Assembly: GCA_900552335.1 (NCBI GenBank)
Contig: URZL01000003.1
Coordinates: 35,932-99,931, forward strand
Direction: 5' to 3'
Length of the DNA stretch: 64,000 bases
Origin: an uncultured Mycoplasmatota bacterium
GTDB taxonomy: Bacteria > Bacillota_I > Bacilli_A > RF39 > UBA660
In this document: positions 1-7,085 of the stretch, piece by piece
Layout: each line of letters begins with the position of its first letter
Numbering within the stretch: position 1 is the first letter of the stretch
The notes under the pieces: model-generated
Databases searched by the model: none
What the model was told of the DNA's origin: nothing
Seen by the model: only the letters and a program-made list of their open reading frames with translations
Translations under genes and position numbers: made by a program

Positions 1-949
1 CGATAATGATAATTCCTAATCCCTTTTCACTGCTTGCTAATCTTCTACATTTCGCTCTAATTTCTCCAATTGTCATTCCAGGAGTATCATCCATAAAAAT
101 ATTTGTGTCTGCTAAACGACTGATTGCTTCATTTACTCGTTTCCAATCTTGATGTTCTAAGTTACCACTTCTTAATCTATTATTGTCGATTTGACCTACG
201 CTAGATAACATACGGGTAGCTAGTTGTTCTGCACCCATTTCCATGTTAAATAATGCTACCGTTGCACCATTTAAAGTAGCTGCATTCACTGCTAAGTTTA
301 AAGCAAAAGCTGTTTTTCCCATACCAGGACGGGCTGCTATAATAATTAGTTCATTGGCATGTAATCCTGATGTAATTCGATCTAATTCATTAAAACCTGT
401 TCTTAATCCAGTAATTTCTCCTCTATTTTTAGAGAGTTCTTCTAAGTTTGCTTGTGTTTTAAATAATACATCTTGGATTGTTCTAAATTCTGAACCTTTT
501 CTTGTTTTAACAACATTTAAAATCGTACTTTCTGCTTTATCTAAAATATCGCTAACAGAATCAGTAGATTCATAACAAGAAGTTTCTATTTTTATATTAG
601 CGTCAATTAATCTCCTTAAAATAGCTTTTTCTTCCACAATTTTAATATATTCATCTATATTGGTTGCTAGGGGAACGATATCTGCTATTTTTAACAAATA
701 ATCCATTCCACCTATTTGTTTTAATTCTTTTCTAGTTTCTAGTTCATTTGCTATTGTTGTAATATCTATTGGTGTTCCCTTTTCTGATAAACTTTTGATG
801 GCATTAAAAATTTTACCATGGGCATCTAAATAAAATTGATCTCCTGTTAAAGTTTCAATAGCTCTTTCTTGTGCATACTTTGTTAGAAACATAGCACCTA
901 TTACGGATTGTTCTGCTTCGATATTATGTGGTATGATTTTTTCTGCCAT
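1..949 (-). CDS. dnaB: Replicative DNA helicase, DnaB family (C-terminus cut by window edge)
   Basis: This is the ring helicase that unwinds DNA at the fork (called DnaC in Bacillus subtilis). The visible 316 codons run from MAEKIIPHNIEAEQ through the N-terminal primase-binding domain to the RecA-like core. Walker A is AARPGMGKTAFAL, with the catalytic Lys near residue 212. The window ends inside the Walker B strand (GLGIIII), just before its Asp. The start at 949 is set by an AGGTGA Shine-Dalgarno (SD) site that overlaps the rplI stop codon, so the two genes are probably co-transcribed and translationally coupled. rplI-dnaB is a common Firmicutes pairing. The identification is secure; only the 3' part is missing. 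Confidence 0.96.
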   Translation of the reverse strand, partial: MAEKIIPHNIEAEQSVIGAMFLTKYAQERAIETLTGDQFYLDAHGKIFNAIKSLSEKGTPIDITTIANELETRKELKQIGGMDYLLKIADIVPLATNIDEYIKIVEEKAILRRLIDANIKIETSCYESTDSVSDILDKAESTILNVVKTRKGSEFRTIQDVLFKTQANLEELSKNRGEITGLRTGFNELDRITSGLHANELIIIAARPGMGKTAFALNLAVNAATLNGATVALFNMEMGAEQLATRMLSSVGQIDNNRLRSGNLEHQDWKRVNEAISRLADTNIFMDDTPGMTIGEIRAKCRRLASSEKGLGIIII

Positions 950-957
950 TTTTTCAC

Positions 958-1398
958 CTACTTTGTTACTTTAATTTTAATTGTTGCTATTACATTTTTA
1001 TGTAATTCTATATTAACATTGTGGACACCCAAACTGGTAATTTGGTGGTCAACACTTATTTTTGTTTTATCTATTTTATATCCTTTTTCATTTAATAATT
1101 CTTTGATTTGTTTAACAGAAACTGTACCAAACATCATGTCTTGTTTTCCTGTTTTTACTTTTATTTCAAAGTTTTCTTTTTCTAATTTTTTCTTTACATC
1201 TTCCATTTCTCTGACTAGTAAATTTTCCTCTAGTTGTTCTATATTTTTTTGATTATTGAATTTTACCATATTACTGTCAGATGCTTTAATAGCATAACCA
1301 TTTTTTATTAGAAAATTTTGGGCATAACCATCTTTTACTTCCTTGATTTCATCTTTTTTTCCTTGACCTTTTACATCTTTTATAAATATTACTTTCAT
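958..1398 (-). CDS. rplI: 50S ribosomal protein L9
   Basis: L9 binds 23S rRNA near the L1 stalk. The N-terminal domain ([15 protein letters not shown], then [13 protein letters not shown]) is textbook, followed by the long connecting helix and a C-terminal domain ending in an IKVTK tail; 146 aa is normal. A GTG three codons upstream would give a longer frame, but it lies inside the SD (AGGTG, six bases before the ATG at 1398), so the ATG is the start. It is first in a short unit with dnaB and has its own promoter just upstream. Confidence 0.96.
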   Translation of the reverse strand: MKVIFIKDVKGQGKKDEIKEVKDGYAQNFLIKNGYAIKASDSNMVKFNNQKNIEQLEENLLVREMEDVKKKLEKENFEIKVKTGKQDMMFGTVSVKQIKELLNEKGYKIDKTKISVDHQITSLGVHNVNIELHKNVIATIKIKVTK

Positions 1399-1418
1399 GT
1401 TTATCACCTGTATTTATT

Positions 1419-1447
1419 ATTATACTATATTTTTTTTATCTTGTCTT
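1419..1447 (-). promoter_or_regulatory. Sigma-A-type promoter for rplI-dnaB
   Basis: On the minus strand AAGACA and TATAAT are separated by 17 bp, about 20 bases before the rplI start codon. The string AAAAAAAATATAGTATAAT around the -10 box also occurs before yvcK. Confidence 0.5.
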
Positions 1448-1465
1448 TTGATTTGAAGTATTTTA

Positions 1466-2371
1466 TTAACCATTTATTTTATCGGCTAAATCACTTATTT
1501 TTTTAAATCTATGATGTAACCCAGATTTTGTTATTTTGTTTCCTGTCTCAATACTGATAATTTCACTTAATTCTAATAAGGAAGATTCTTTGTATTTTAA
1601 TCGATATGTAGCCGCAACTTTTGTTTTTTCGTCTAATAAATCTAATCCTCCCATTTGCATAATCTTTTCTATATCTTTTATTTGTTTATTGGCAGTACTA
1701 ATAGATTTGTCTACATTAGCTTGTTCACAATTATTAAGTCTGTTTGTCATGTTTTTGTGATCTCTATAAATTCTAATATCTTCATAGTAAAATAGGGCTT
1801 GTTTTGCGTGAATTAGTTTTAAGAAATCGCCTATTTTATCAGCTTCTTTTATATATATCATATATTTGTTTTCTCTTTTAATAACTTTACTATTGAGTTC
1901 AAATTGATTTAATAATTTTGAAACAAATTCTGCATACTCAAAATCATTAACTAAAAATTCTAAATGATACCTAGATTTTTTAGGGTCATTAATAGATCCT
2001 ACTGCTAGAAATAATCCTCTTAAATATGCTTTTGTTAATTCTTGATCATCTAAAATATAATTTTTAGGAATATTTGTAGTTAAAGATAGATCATTCAAAA
2101 TGATATCCATTTTATTACTAATTTCTAGAATATAAATATAGTTTTTATTAAAATTAAAGCCACGTCTAACAGTGATACCTGGTGTAACATGATACAAATT
2201 CTGAATTAAATTATAAATTCTTCTTGTTACACTTACATTTTCACTTGTTATTTTAATAGTATGATCGATGATTCCAATATTTCTAATGATTGCAGATAGC
2301 TCTGAAATTCTTTCTGTTTCTATTGTATCTAATTTACTTACTTCATTTTTTACAGTACTTGTAAATGACAT
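1466..2371 (-). CDS. whiA: WhiA-family DNA-binding protein
   Basis: WhiA is a conserved Gram-positive DNA-binding protein: a sporulation regulator in actinomycetes, linked to cell division and chromosome segregation in Bacillus. The 301 aa protein has the LAGLIDADG-homing-endonuclease-like N-terminal region (LRGLFLAVGSINDP near residues 138-151, without nuclease acidic residues) and a C-terminal helix-turn-helix (SLLELSEIISIETGNKITK, then GLHHRFKKI). It starts 8 bases after the yvcK stop with an AGGAGGAAAT ribosome site, so the two form an operon, as in most Firmicutes. The usual first gene of the trio, rapZ, is absent here. Confidence 0.95.
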   Translation of the reverse strand: MSFTSTVKNEVSKLDTIETERISELSAIIRNIGIIDHTIKITSENVSVTRRIYNLIQNLYHVTPGITVRRGFNFNKNYIYILEISNKMDIILNDLSLTTNIPKNYILDDQELTKAYLRGLFLAVGSINDPKKSRYHLEFLVNDFEYAEFVSKLLNQFELNSKVIKRENKYMIYIKEADKIGDFLKLIHAKQALFYYEDIRIYRDHKNMTNRLNNCEQANVDKSISTANKQIKDIEKIMQMGGLDLLDEKTKVAATYRLKYKESSLLELSEIISIETGNKITKSGLHHRFKKISDLADKING

Positions 2372-2379
2372 ATTTCCTC

Positions 2380-3318
2380 CTACTTAATTAGATATCCATA
2401 AATATCAAGGGATAATTGATCCACTTTATGTCTAATTACATTGTCTTCTATTGTAACATAATTTCCTGTTATTAGTTTCACATTTTTAATATTTTTTCGA
2501 TCTAGAATTACTTGTTCTTTTTGCTCTAACGTTTCATATTTTTTTAGGATATTTTTTGATATAATTCCTTTATTGGCTACTACAACACCAATTTTTTTAT
2601 TTCCTAAATATTCATTAATAATCTGAATATGATCTGTAACCTTAAAGTGGTCTGTTTCACCAGGTTGTGTCATCATATTACAAATATACATAATTTTTGC
2701 TTTACTTTCATCTATAGCTGACACTACCTCTGGTATTAATAAATTTGGGATAATGCTGGTATATAAGCTACCCATACTTAAAATTATTAAATCTGCTTTT
2801 TTGATTTCTTTTATTACTTCTGGATTTACAGAAGGCTTTTTTTCATAATAAACTTTTTGAATTTCTTTCATTGATTCTGTAATGTGATGTTCTCCTTTAA
2901 TAAAACTGCCATCCTTCATATCCGCTATTAAAGTTGGTGAATCCTCTGTAAGTGGTAGAACTTTTCCTTTTAATTTTAATACCTTTTCAATTGTTTTAAT
3001 ACCATCACTCATATTGCCACTGATATTAATCAGCGCTGTTAAAAGTAAATTTCCAATCGTATGACCATCTAAATCGCTTGTAGTTTGAAAACGATAGTTC
3101 AATAGTTTTTCAAATAATGGTTCTGTCTCTGATAAAGATACAATTACTTTCCTAATATCACCAACTGCTGGAATATTAAATTCTTCGCGTAATCTTCCTG
3201 TACTATTGCCATCATCGCATACAGAAACTACAGCAGTAATATCTAAAGGAAATAATTTTAACCCTTTTAATAAGGTCGACATTCCTGTGCCACCACCTAA
3301 AACTACTACTTTTTTCAT
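2380..3318 (-). CDS. yvcK: YvcK/CofD-like gluconeogenesis factor
   Basis: A 312 aa protein of the YvcK (CofD-related Rossmann) family. In B. subtilis it binds UDP-sugars and is needed for growth on gluconeogenic carbon sources and normal cell shape. The glycine-rich nucleotide loop is at the very start (VVLGGGTGMSTLLKGL), followed by the family signatures AVVSVCDDGNSTGRLR and GDIRKVIVSL and the segment ANKGIISKNIL. It leads the yvcK-whiA operon. Its own promoter region faces the divergent ZIP gene. Confidence 0.95.
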   Translation of the reverse strand: MKKVVVLGGGTGMSTLLKGLKLFPLDITAVVSVCDDGNSTGRLREEFNIPAVGDIRKVIVSLSETEPLFEKLLNYRFQTTSDLDGHTIGNLLLTALINISGNMSDGIKTIEKVLKLKGKVLPLTEDSPTLIADMKDGSFIKGEHHITESMKEIQKVYYEKKPSVNPEVIKEIKKADLIILSMGSLYTSIIPNLLIPEVVSAIDESKAKIMYICNMMTQPGETDHFKVTDHIQIINEYLGNKKIGVVVANKGIISKNILKKYETLEQKEQVILDRKNIKNVKLITGNYVTIEDNVIRHKVDQLSLDIYGYLIK

Positions 3319-3333
3319 ATCATCACCTACTAC

Positions 3334-3362
3334 ATTATACTATATTTTTTTTAAAATAACAT
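3334..3362 (-). promoter_or_regulatory. Probable promoter for yvcK-whiA
   Basis: TATAAT on the minus strand with a weak -35 (ATGTTA) 17 bp upstream, just before the AGGTGATG ribosome site of yvcK. The -10 context matches the rplI promoter. Confidence 0.4.
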
Positions 3363-3425
3363 CTATTAATTAGCCCATACCATTTATAAGATTTTCCATA
3401 AAATAGTAGTGTTAGGAGGTATTGG

Positions 3426-4223
3426 ATGGAATTTTTAAATTCTCTTAATCCTGTGATTCAGGCGTTTATTGCTACTTTGTTTACTTGGGGTATTACAGCA
3501 CTGGGTGCTACTGTTGTATTTGCATTTAAAAAGGTAAATAAAACAGTCATGGATTCTATGCTAGGGTTTGCTGCTGGGGTAATGATTGCTTCTTCTTTTT
3601 GGTCAATGCTTTCACCTAGTATTGAAATGGCTGGAAAATTAAATATGTGTAGCTGGTTTATCGCTTTTATCGGTTTTTTTAGTGGAGGATTACTACTTTT
3701 TATTGGTGATAAATTATTTACTCATTTTGATAATCATTTAAAAAAAGAAAATACTGATCGAAAAAAAAGATGTTGGATGTTAATTTTTTCTATTACATTA
3801 CATAATATTCCGGAGGGATTAGCTGTTGGAGTTTCTTTTGGATCTCTTGCTTATGGTTTAGAAGGGGCTACACTTGCTAGTGCATGTATTTTAGCTCTTG
3901 GAATTGGATTACAAAATTTTCCAGAAGGAACAGCTGTCAGTGTTCCACTTCGAAGAGAAGGAATGAGTCGTAAAAAAGCATTCTTTTATGGACAATTAAG
4001 TGGAATTGTAGAACCTATTGCTGGAGTAATTGGCGCTATTTTAGCTATTAAAATAAGATTTTTATTACCATTTTTACTTGCTTTCGCAGCTGGTGCTATG
4101 ATATATGTTGTTGTCCAAGAATTGATTCCAGAAAGTCAAACTAACAAGAAAAAAGAAGTGATGGCTTTATTCACTTTAATTGGTTTTTCAGTTATGATGA
4201 TTTTAGATGTTGCTTTAGGATAA
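3426..4223 (+). CDS. ZIP-family divalent metal transporter
   Basis: A 265 aa membrane protein of the ZIP (ZupT/GufA-like) family, which moves zinc or other divalent metals into the cytoplasm. The two signature helices are clear: HNIPEGLAVGVSFG near residues 125-138 and NFPEGTAVSVPLR near 166-178, carrying the His/Asn/Glu metal-site residues. There are about eight hydrophobic segments. A charged loop (residues ~97-115, KKENTDRKKR) sits where the variable metal-binding loop lies in the family but is not His-rich. The ribosome site TTAGGAGG fixes the start. It is a single gene, divergent from yvcK and convergent with the prepilin; metal specificity cannot be read from sequence. Confidence 0.9.
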   Translation: MEFLNSLNPVIQAFIATLFTWGITALGATVVFAFKKVNKTVMDSMLGFAAGVMIASSFWSMLSPSIEMAGKLNMCSWFIAFIGFFSGGLLLFIGDKLFTHFDNHLKKENTDRKKRCWMLIFSITLHNIPEGLAVGVSFGSLAYGLEGATLASACILALGIGLQNFPEGTAVSVPLRREGMSRKKAFFYGQLSGIVEPIAGVIGAILAIKIRFLLPFLLAFAAGAMIYVVVQELIPESQTNKKKEVMALFTLIGFSVMMILDVALG

Positions 4224-4296
4224 AAAAAGCTAGTGCTTAATTTATGGTTACAGTATAGCTATAATTTCCATTACTGTAATTGATTATAACACTAGC
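4222..4296 (-). terminator. Long intrinsic terminator overlapping the prepilin 3' end
   Basis: On the minus strand GCTAGTGTT pairs with AAGCACTAGC (one U-G), enclosing a second helix ACAGTA/TACTGT, followed by seven T. The 5' arm lies in the coding sequence and the stop codon lies in the 3' arm. Confidence 0.6.
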
Positions 4297-4836
4297 ATTA
4301 TTAATTAATGTACCATCCTCTATATTTTTTAAATTATTACCGGCCTTTAGATTCGTGTGTGCCAAAGGTAATAAATCAGATAATGTTACAATTGTTTTAG
4401 AAGTAACATTATTTTTTTGCGCATATAATGAAGCTAAATATTCTAAATGTTTTTCATTTGTCTCATACAAAGTATAGGTATATTTATAATTTTCATTATT
4501 ATTTTCATCTGCCTCTATTACATCGCAGTGAATTAAAACAAATAAATTACTATTATAAGTATGGCCTTCTGTATCTTGATAAAGTGGTTCATCTATGTAA
4601 CCATTACTTTGCAAGTCTTTTAAAAATACATAAGAATCATTATTACAAGATAATTCTCTAATATGATCTGCTGACCATTCTTTAGCACTATCAATGATAC
4701 TTGTTGTTTGTGTTATTTTGATTTTACTTTTGGAATCATCCATATTTTCATATACGTTTGGAACTACTATAATTGCTACAACCGACAAAATAATTAGAGT
4801 TGCAATTAATTCTACTAATGTAAAACCCTTTTTCAT
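4237..4836 (-). CDS. Type IV prepilin-like protein with class III signal
   Basis: The N-terminus MKKGFTLVELIATL is a prepilin-peptidase signal: basic leader, Gly-Phe cleavage site, Glu at mature position 5, then a hydrophobic helix to about residue 25. The remaining ~175 residues form a hydrophilic domain with no recognised subfamily; only two Cys are present (in LSCNN and LIHCD), possibly a disulfide. An ATG three codons upstream has no ribosome site, whereas GGGATGTGG precedes the chosen ATG. No pilus assembly ATPase or prepilin peptidase is nearby, so it is an isolated pseudopilin, perhaps serving a competence or secretion pilus encoded elsewhere. It has its own strong promoter. Confidence 0.85.
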   Translation of the reverse strand: MKKGFTLVELIATLIILSVVAIIVVPNVYENMDDSKSKIKITQTTSIIDSAKEWSADHIRELSCNNDSYVFLKDLQSNGYIDEPLYQDTEGHTYNSNLFVLIHCDVIEADENNNENYKYTYTLYETNEKHLEYLASLYAQKNNVTSKTIVTLSDLLPLAHTNLKAGNNLKNIEDGTLINNASVIINYSNGNYSYTVTIN

Positions 4837-4859
4837 ATTCCACATCCCATTCTTTTATT

Positions 4860-4888
4860 ATTATATAATAAAAATTTTTTGAAAGCAA
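4860..4888 (-). promoter_or_regulatory. Promoter of the prepilin gene
   Basis: TTGCTT and TATAAT with exactly 17 bp between them on the minus strand, 24 bases before the start codon. The same TTGCTT -35 is used before rpsJ and tilS. Confidence 0.75.
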
Positions 4889-4903
4889 ATAAAAAGAAGC
4901 GAT

Positions 4904-5620
4904 TTATTTTAACACTTCATTTGGATTAATACAAAATAATAATTCTGAATATTCTTTTCCATATTTTTTGTTAATAATTTGATATGCTTCTTTTAATACA
5001 GTGTAATTTCTTTTTTCATTAGAATGATTGTCACTAGCAACAATATCTATTAGTTTGTTTTTTAACAGTTTTTTACTGAATTTATATATTTTATAAGGTG
5101 TTTTTTTTCTTACCATGCTACTAGCATCTAACTGTAACAAAACACCTATTTCTTTTAATTTACTGAAAAAATAAATGTCTTGATAATGAACATATAATTC
5201 AGGATGCGCTAGAATTGGTTTATAACCAATATCTATAATGTCTTCTAGTAAAGAAATGGCTTTTTCTTGTTCCATGTTTTCACTACGTTTAAATTCAACT
5301 AATACATATTTTTTACCATCTAAAGGGCGTAGTCTTCTTTTGGATAATAAATTGGCCGTTTCAGATGTCATTAATATTTCAGTTCCTAAAAAAAGTTCAA
5401 TATTTTTTTCTTTGGCTATTTGTCTTACTTTCAAAAAATTTTCTTTTATTTTATAGATATGTTCTATATTTCCATGGCAAATATGTGGTGTGCATATCAC
5501 TTTTTTTATTCCTAGTTTTTCTAGTTGCTCTAGTGTTTGAATGCTGTCTTCGAGTGTTTTTGCGCCATCATCTACACCAAATATTAAGTGGGAATGAATA
5601 TCTACTACATTATTTATCAT
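4904..5620 (-). CDS. PHP-type tyrosine-protein phosphatase (CpsB/YwqE-like)
   Basis: The metal-binding signature VDIHSHLIFGVDDGAK lies right at the N-terminus, followed by CTPHICHG, LVEFKR, ILAHPELY and IVASDNHS. This is the PHP phosphatase set of CpsB/YwqE, manganese enzymes that dephosphorylate the tyrosine tail of bacterial tyrosine kinases controlling exopolysaccharide. The kinase substrate is encoded immediately upstream and the reading frames overlap. Start choice is uncertain: the ATG at 5620 begins inside the last codons of the kinase gene (ATGATAAATAA overlap) and puts DIHSH six residues in, as in the family; an in-frame ATG at 5653 would add 11 residues. Neither has a clear ribosome site, which suggests coupled translation. 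Confidence 0.9.
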   Translation of the reverse strand: MINNVVDIHSHLIFGVDDGAKTLEDSIQTLEQLEKLGIKKVICTPHICHGNIEHIYKIKENFLKVRQIAKEKNIELFLGTEILMTSETANLLSKRRLRPLDGKKYVLVEFKRSENMEQEKAISLLEDIIDIGYKPILAHPELYVHYQDIYFFSKLKEIGVLLQLDASSMVRKKTPYKIYKFSKKLLKNKLIDIVASDNHSNEKRNYTVLKEAYQIINKKYGKEYSELLFCINPNEVLK

Positions 5621-7004
5621 AGCTTGCATAATAGTAATCATATTTATAGCCATATAACTTCTTTTGACTCTTAATATTTACTTTTGTTAGTACTGCTCCT
5701 AAGATAAAGGCTTTATTTGATTTTAATTCTTCTAGACATCCTCTAATAACTTGATAATCCGTTCTTTCTGATTCAATCACATAAATAGTTCCGTCACTTA
5801 AATAAGAGACTAACATACCATCTGTCATAGAGGATATAGGAGGACAATCAATTAATACTAAGTCATAATCTTGTTTTAATTTTTCTATTAATTTAGCAAA
5901 ACTTTTAGAGTTAATTAACTCAGAAGGATTGGAAACTTTAGAACCAGCCGCTAATACATCTACTGATATATGATTTTTTTGATCTTCATATTTTTGAACT
6001 GCTTCTTTGTAATCTATTTCATTTTTAGATAACACAATATCGCTAACACCAATTCCTCTACATAAACCAAAGTTTTTATGTACTTTTGGTTTTCTTAAAT
6101 CACAATCAACTAGAATTACTTTTTTTTCTAACATTGTGAAAGATACAGCTAAATTTGTTAATACCTCTGTTTTCCCTTCACTAGGTACAGTAGATACCGC
6201 ATTTATTACTTTTAAATCCATAAAATTTAAATTTGTTCGAAGCATTCTGATAGATTCAGAAGCTACATTATTTGGTTCATCTACTATTTTGATATTGGTA
6301 GTTCTACTTAAATTATTTGGTTTTTTCTTATTTTCACTAATTACATTATAATTTGGTATCATTCCAATTGTTTTAATTTTTAAGTATTTTTTAACATCAT
6401 CATGATTCTTAATTTTATTATCCATGGAATCCAATAAGAACGCTAGTGCACAACCTACTACTGAGCCAATAATAAAACCATATATGGTTAGTTTCACCAT
6501 ATTTGGTTCTACTGGTGTTAAGTTTTCCACAGCAGAGTCTATTACAACTATATTTTCAATCCCCATGTCTTCTTTCATTTGTTCAATGAAAACACTGGCA
6601 ATTTCATTTGCTATAATTGGTGCACTTTGATAATATTCGCTTCTTACAGAAATAGATAACATTTCTGTATCTGAAACAGTTGATATCTCAATTTTTTGCA
6701 ATAATTGTTCATATGTTAAATTAGAATTTAAATTGTGAATTACTTTTTCAATAATTTTTCTACTTTGAAGAATTTGCTTATAAGTTTTTATCATCTTACT
6801 GTTGGTCAAAATACCTTCATAATCCACAATACTAGAATTTACTTGTGGTTCTACATATAGAGTAGTTTTGCTTTCATAAATAATTGGTGATGTATATCCA
6901 TAGAATATAGCACCACTAACCCCTACTAAAATAAAGAATAAGATTACTAAAAACCATTTTTTTATAACATCAAATAAATAAGATACATTTAACTCTTCTT
7001 CCAT
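5610..7004 (-). CDS. Fused polysaccharide co-polymerase / BY-tyrosine kinase (CpsC-CpsD)
   Basis: One 464 aa chain joins a Wzz/CpsC membrane adaptor (transmembrane helices near 15-37 and 170-192, with a PVEPNMVK motif before the second) to a cytoplasmic BY-kinase. Walker A is TVPSEGKTE with Lys278, Walker A' is VILVDCDLRKP (Asp300/302), and Walker B is LVLIDCPP. The C-terminus is a tyrosine cluster (YGYKYDYYYASYDK) for autophosphorylation. Such proteins set polysaccharide chain length and export. In most Firmicutes the two halves are separate genes, so the fusion is Wzc-like. The partner phosphatase follows, but no glycosyltransferase, flippase or polymerase gene is in the window. Its promoter at 7038-7066 is a TTGACA consensus. 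Confidence 0.93.
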   Translation of the reverse strand: MEEELNVSYLFDVIKKWFLVILFFILVGVSGAIFYGYTSPIIYESKTTLYVEPQVNSSIVDYEGILTNSKMIKTYKQILQSRKIIEKVIHNLNSNLTYEQLLQKIEISTVSDTEMLSISVRSEYYQSAPIIANEIASVFIEQMKEDMGIENIVVIDSAVENLTPVEPNMVKLTIYGFIIGSVVGCALAFLLDSMDNKIKNHDDVKKYLKIKTIGMIPNYNVISENKKKPNNLSRTTNIKIVDEPNNVASESIRMLRTNLNFMDLKVINAVSTVPSEGKTEVLTNLAVSFTMLEKKVILVDCDLRKPKVHKNFGLCRGIGVSDIVLSKNEIDYKEAVQKYEDQKNHISVDVLAAGSKVSNPSELINSKSFAKLIEKLKQDYDLVLIDCPPISSMTDGMLVSYLSDGTIYVIESERTDYQVIRGCLEELKSNKAFILGAVLTKVNIKSQKKLYGYKYDYYYASYDK

Positions 7005-7037
7005 AAAAAAAGCCCCCTTTTTCCTTATGTGGGGCTT
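7005..7037 (-). terminator. Intrinsic terminator abutting the CpsCD start codon
   Basis: Minus strand AAGCCCC, a 14-nt loop and GGGGCTT, followed by a T tract that runs straight into ATG. The stem also covers part of the GGGGG ribosome site. It lies downstream of the histidine-kinase gene and its 5' arm overlaps the expected start of transcription from the local promoter. Confidence 0.7.
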
Positions 7038-7066
7038 ATTCTAGCACATGTCACTTTTTTTGTCAA
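7038..7066 (-). promoter_or_regulatory. Promoter for CpsCD-CpsB
   Basis: TTGACA, 17 bp, TAGAAT on the minus strand. The first purine at a normal distance is A7030, just past the 5' arm of the terminator hairpin, so its transcript should lack that arm. Confidence 0.8.
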
Positions 7067-7085
7067 ATTATTTTAATCAATTATT

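Noticed and set aside
908-1252. Plus-strand open frames opposite rplI, whiA, cpsCD, gyrA and the ribosomal genes
   Set aside because: They mirror recognised genes, lack ribosome sites and show low-complexity Phe/Ser/Ile-rich translations typical of antisense shadows.
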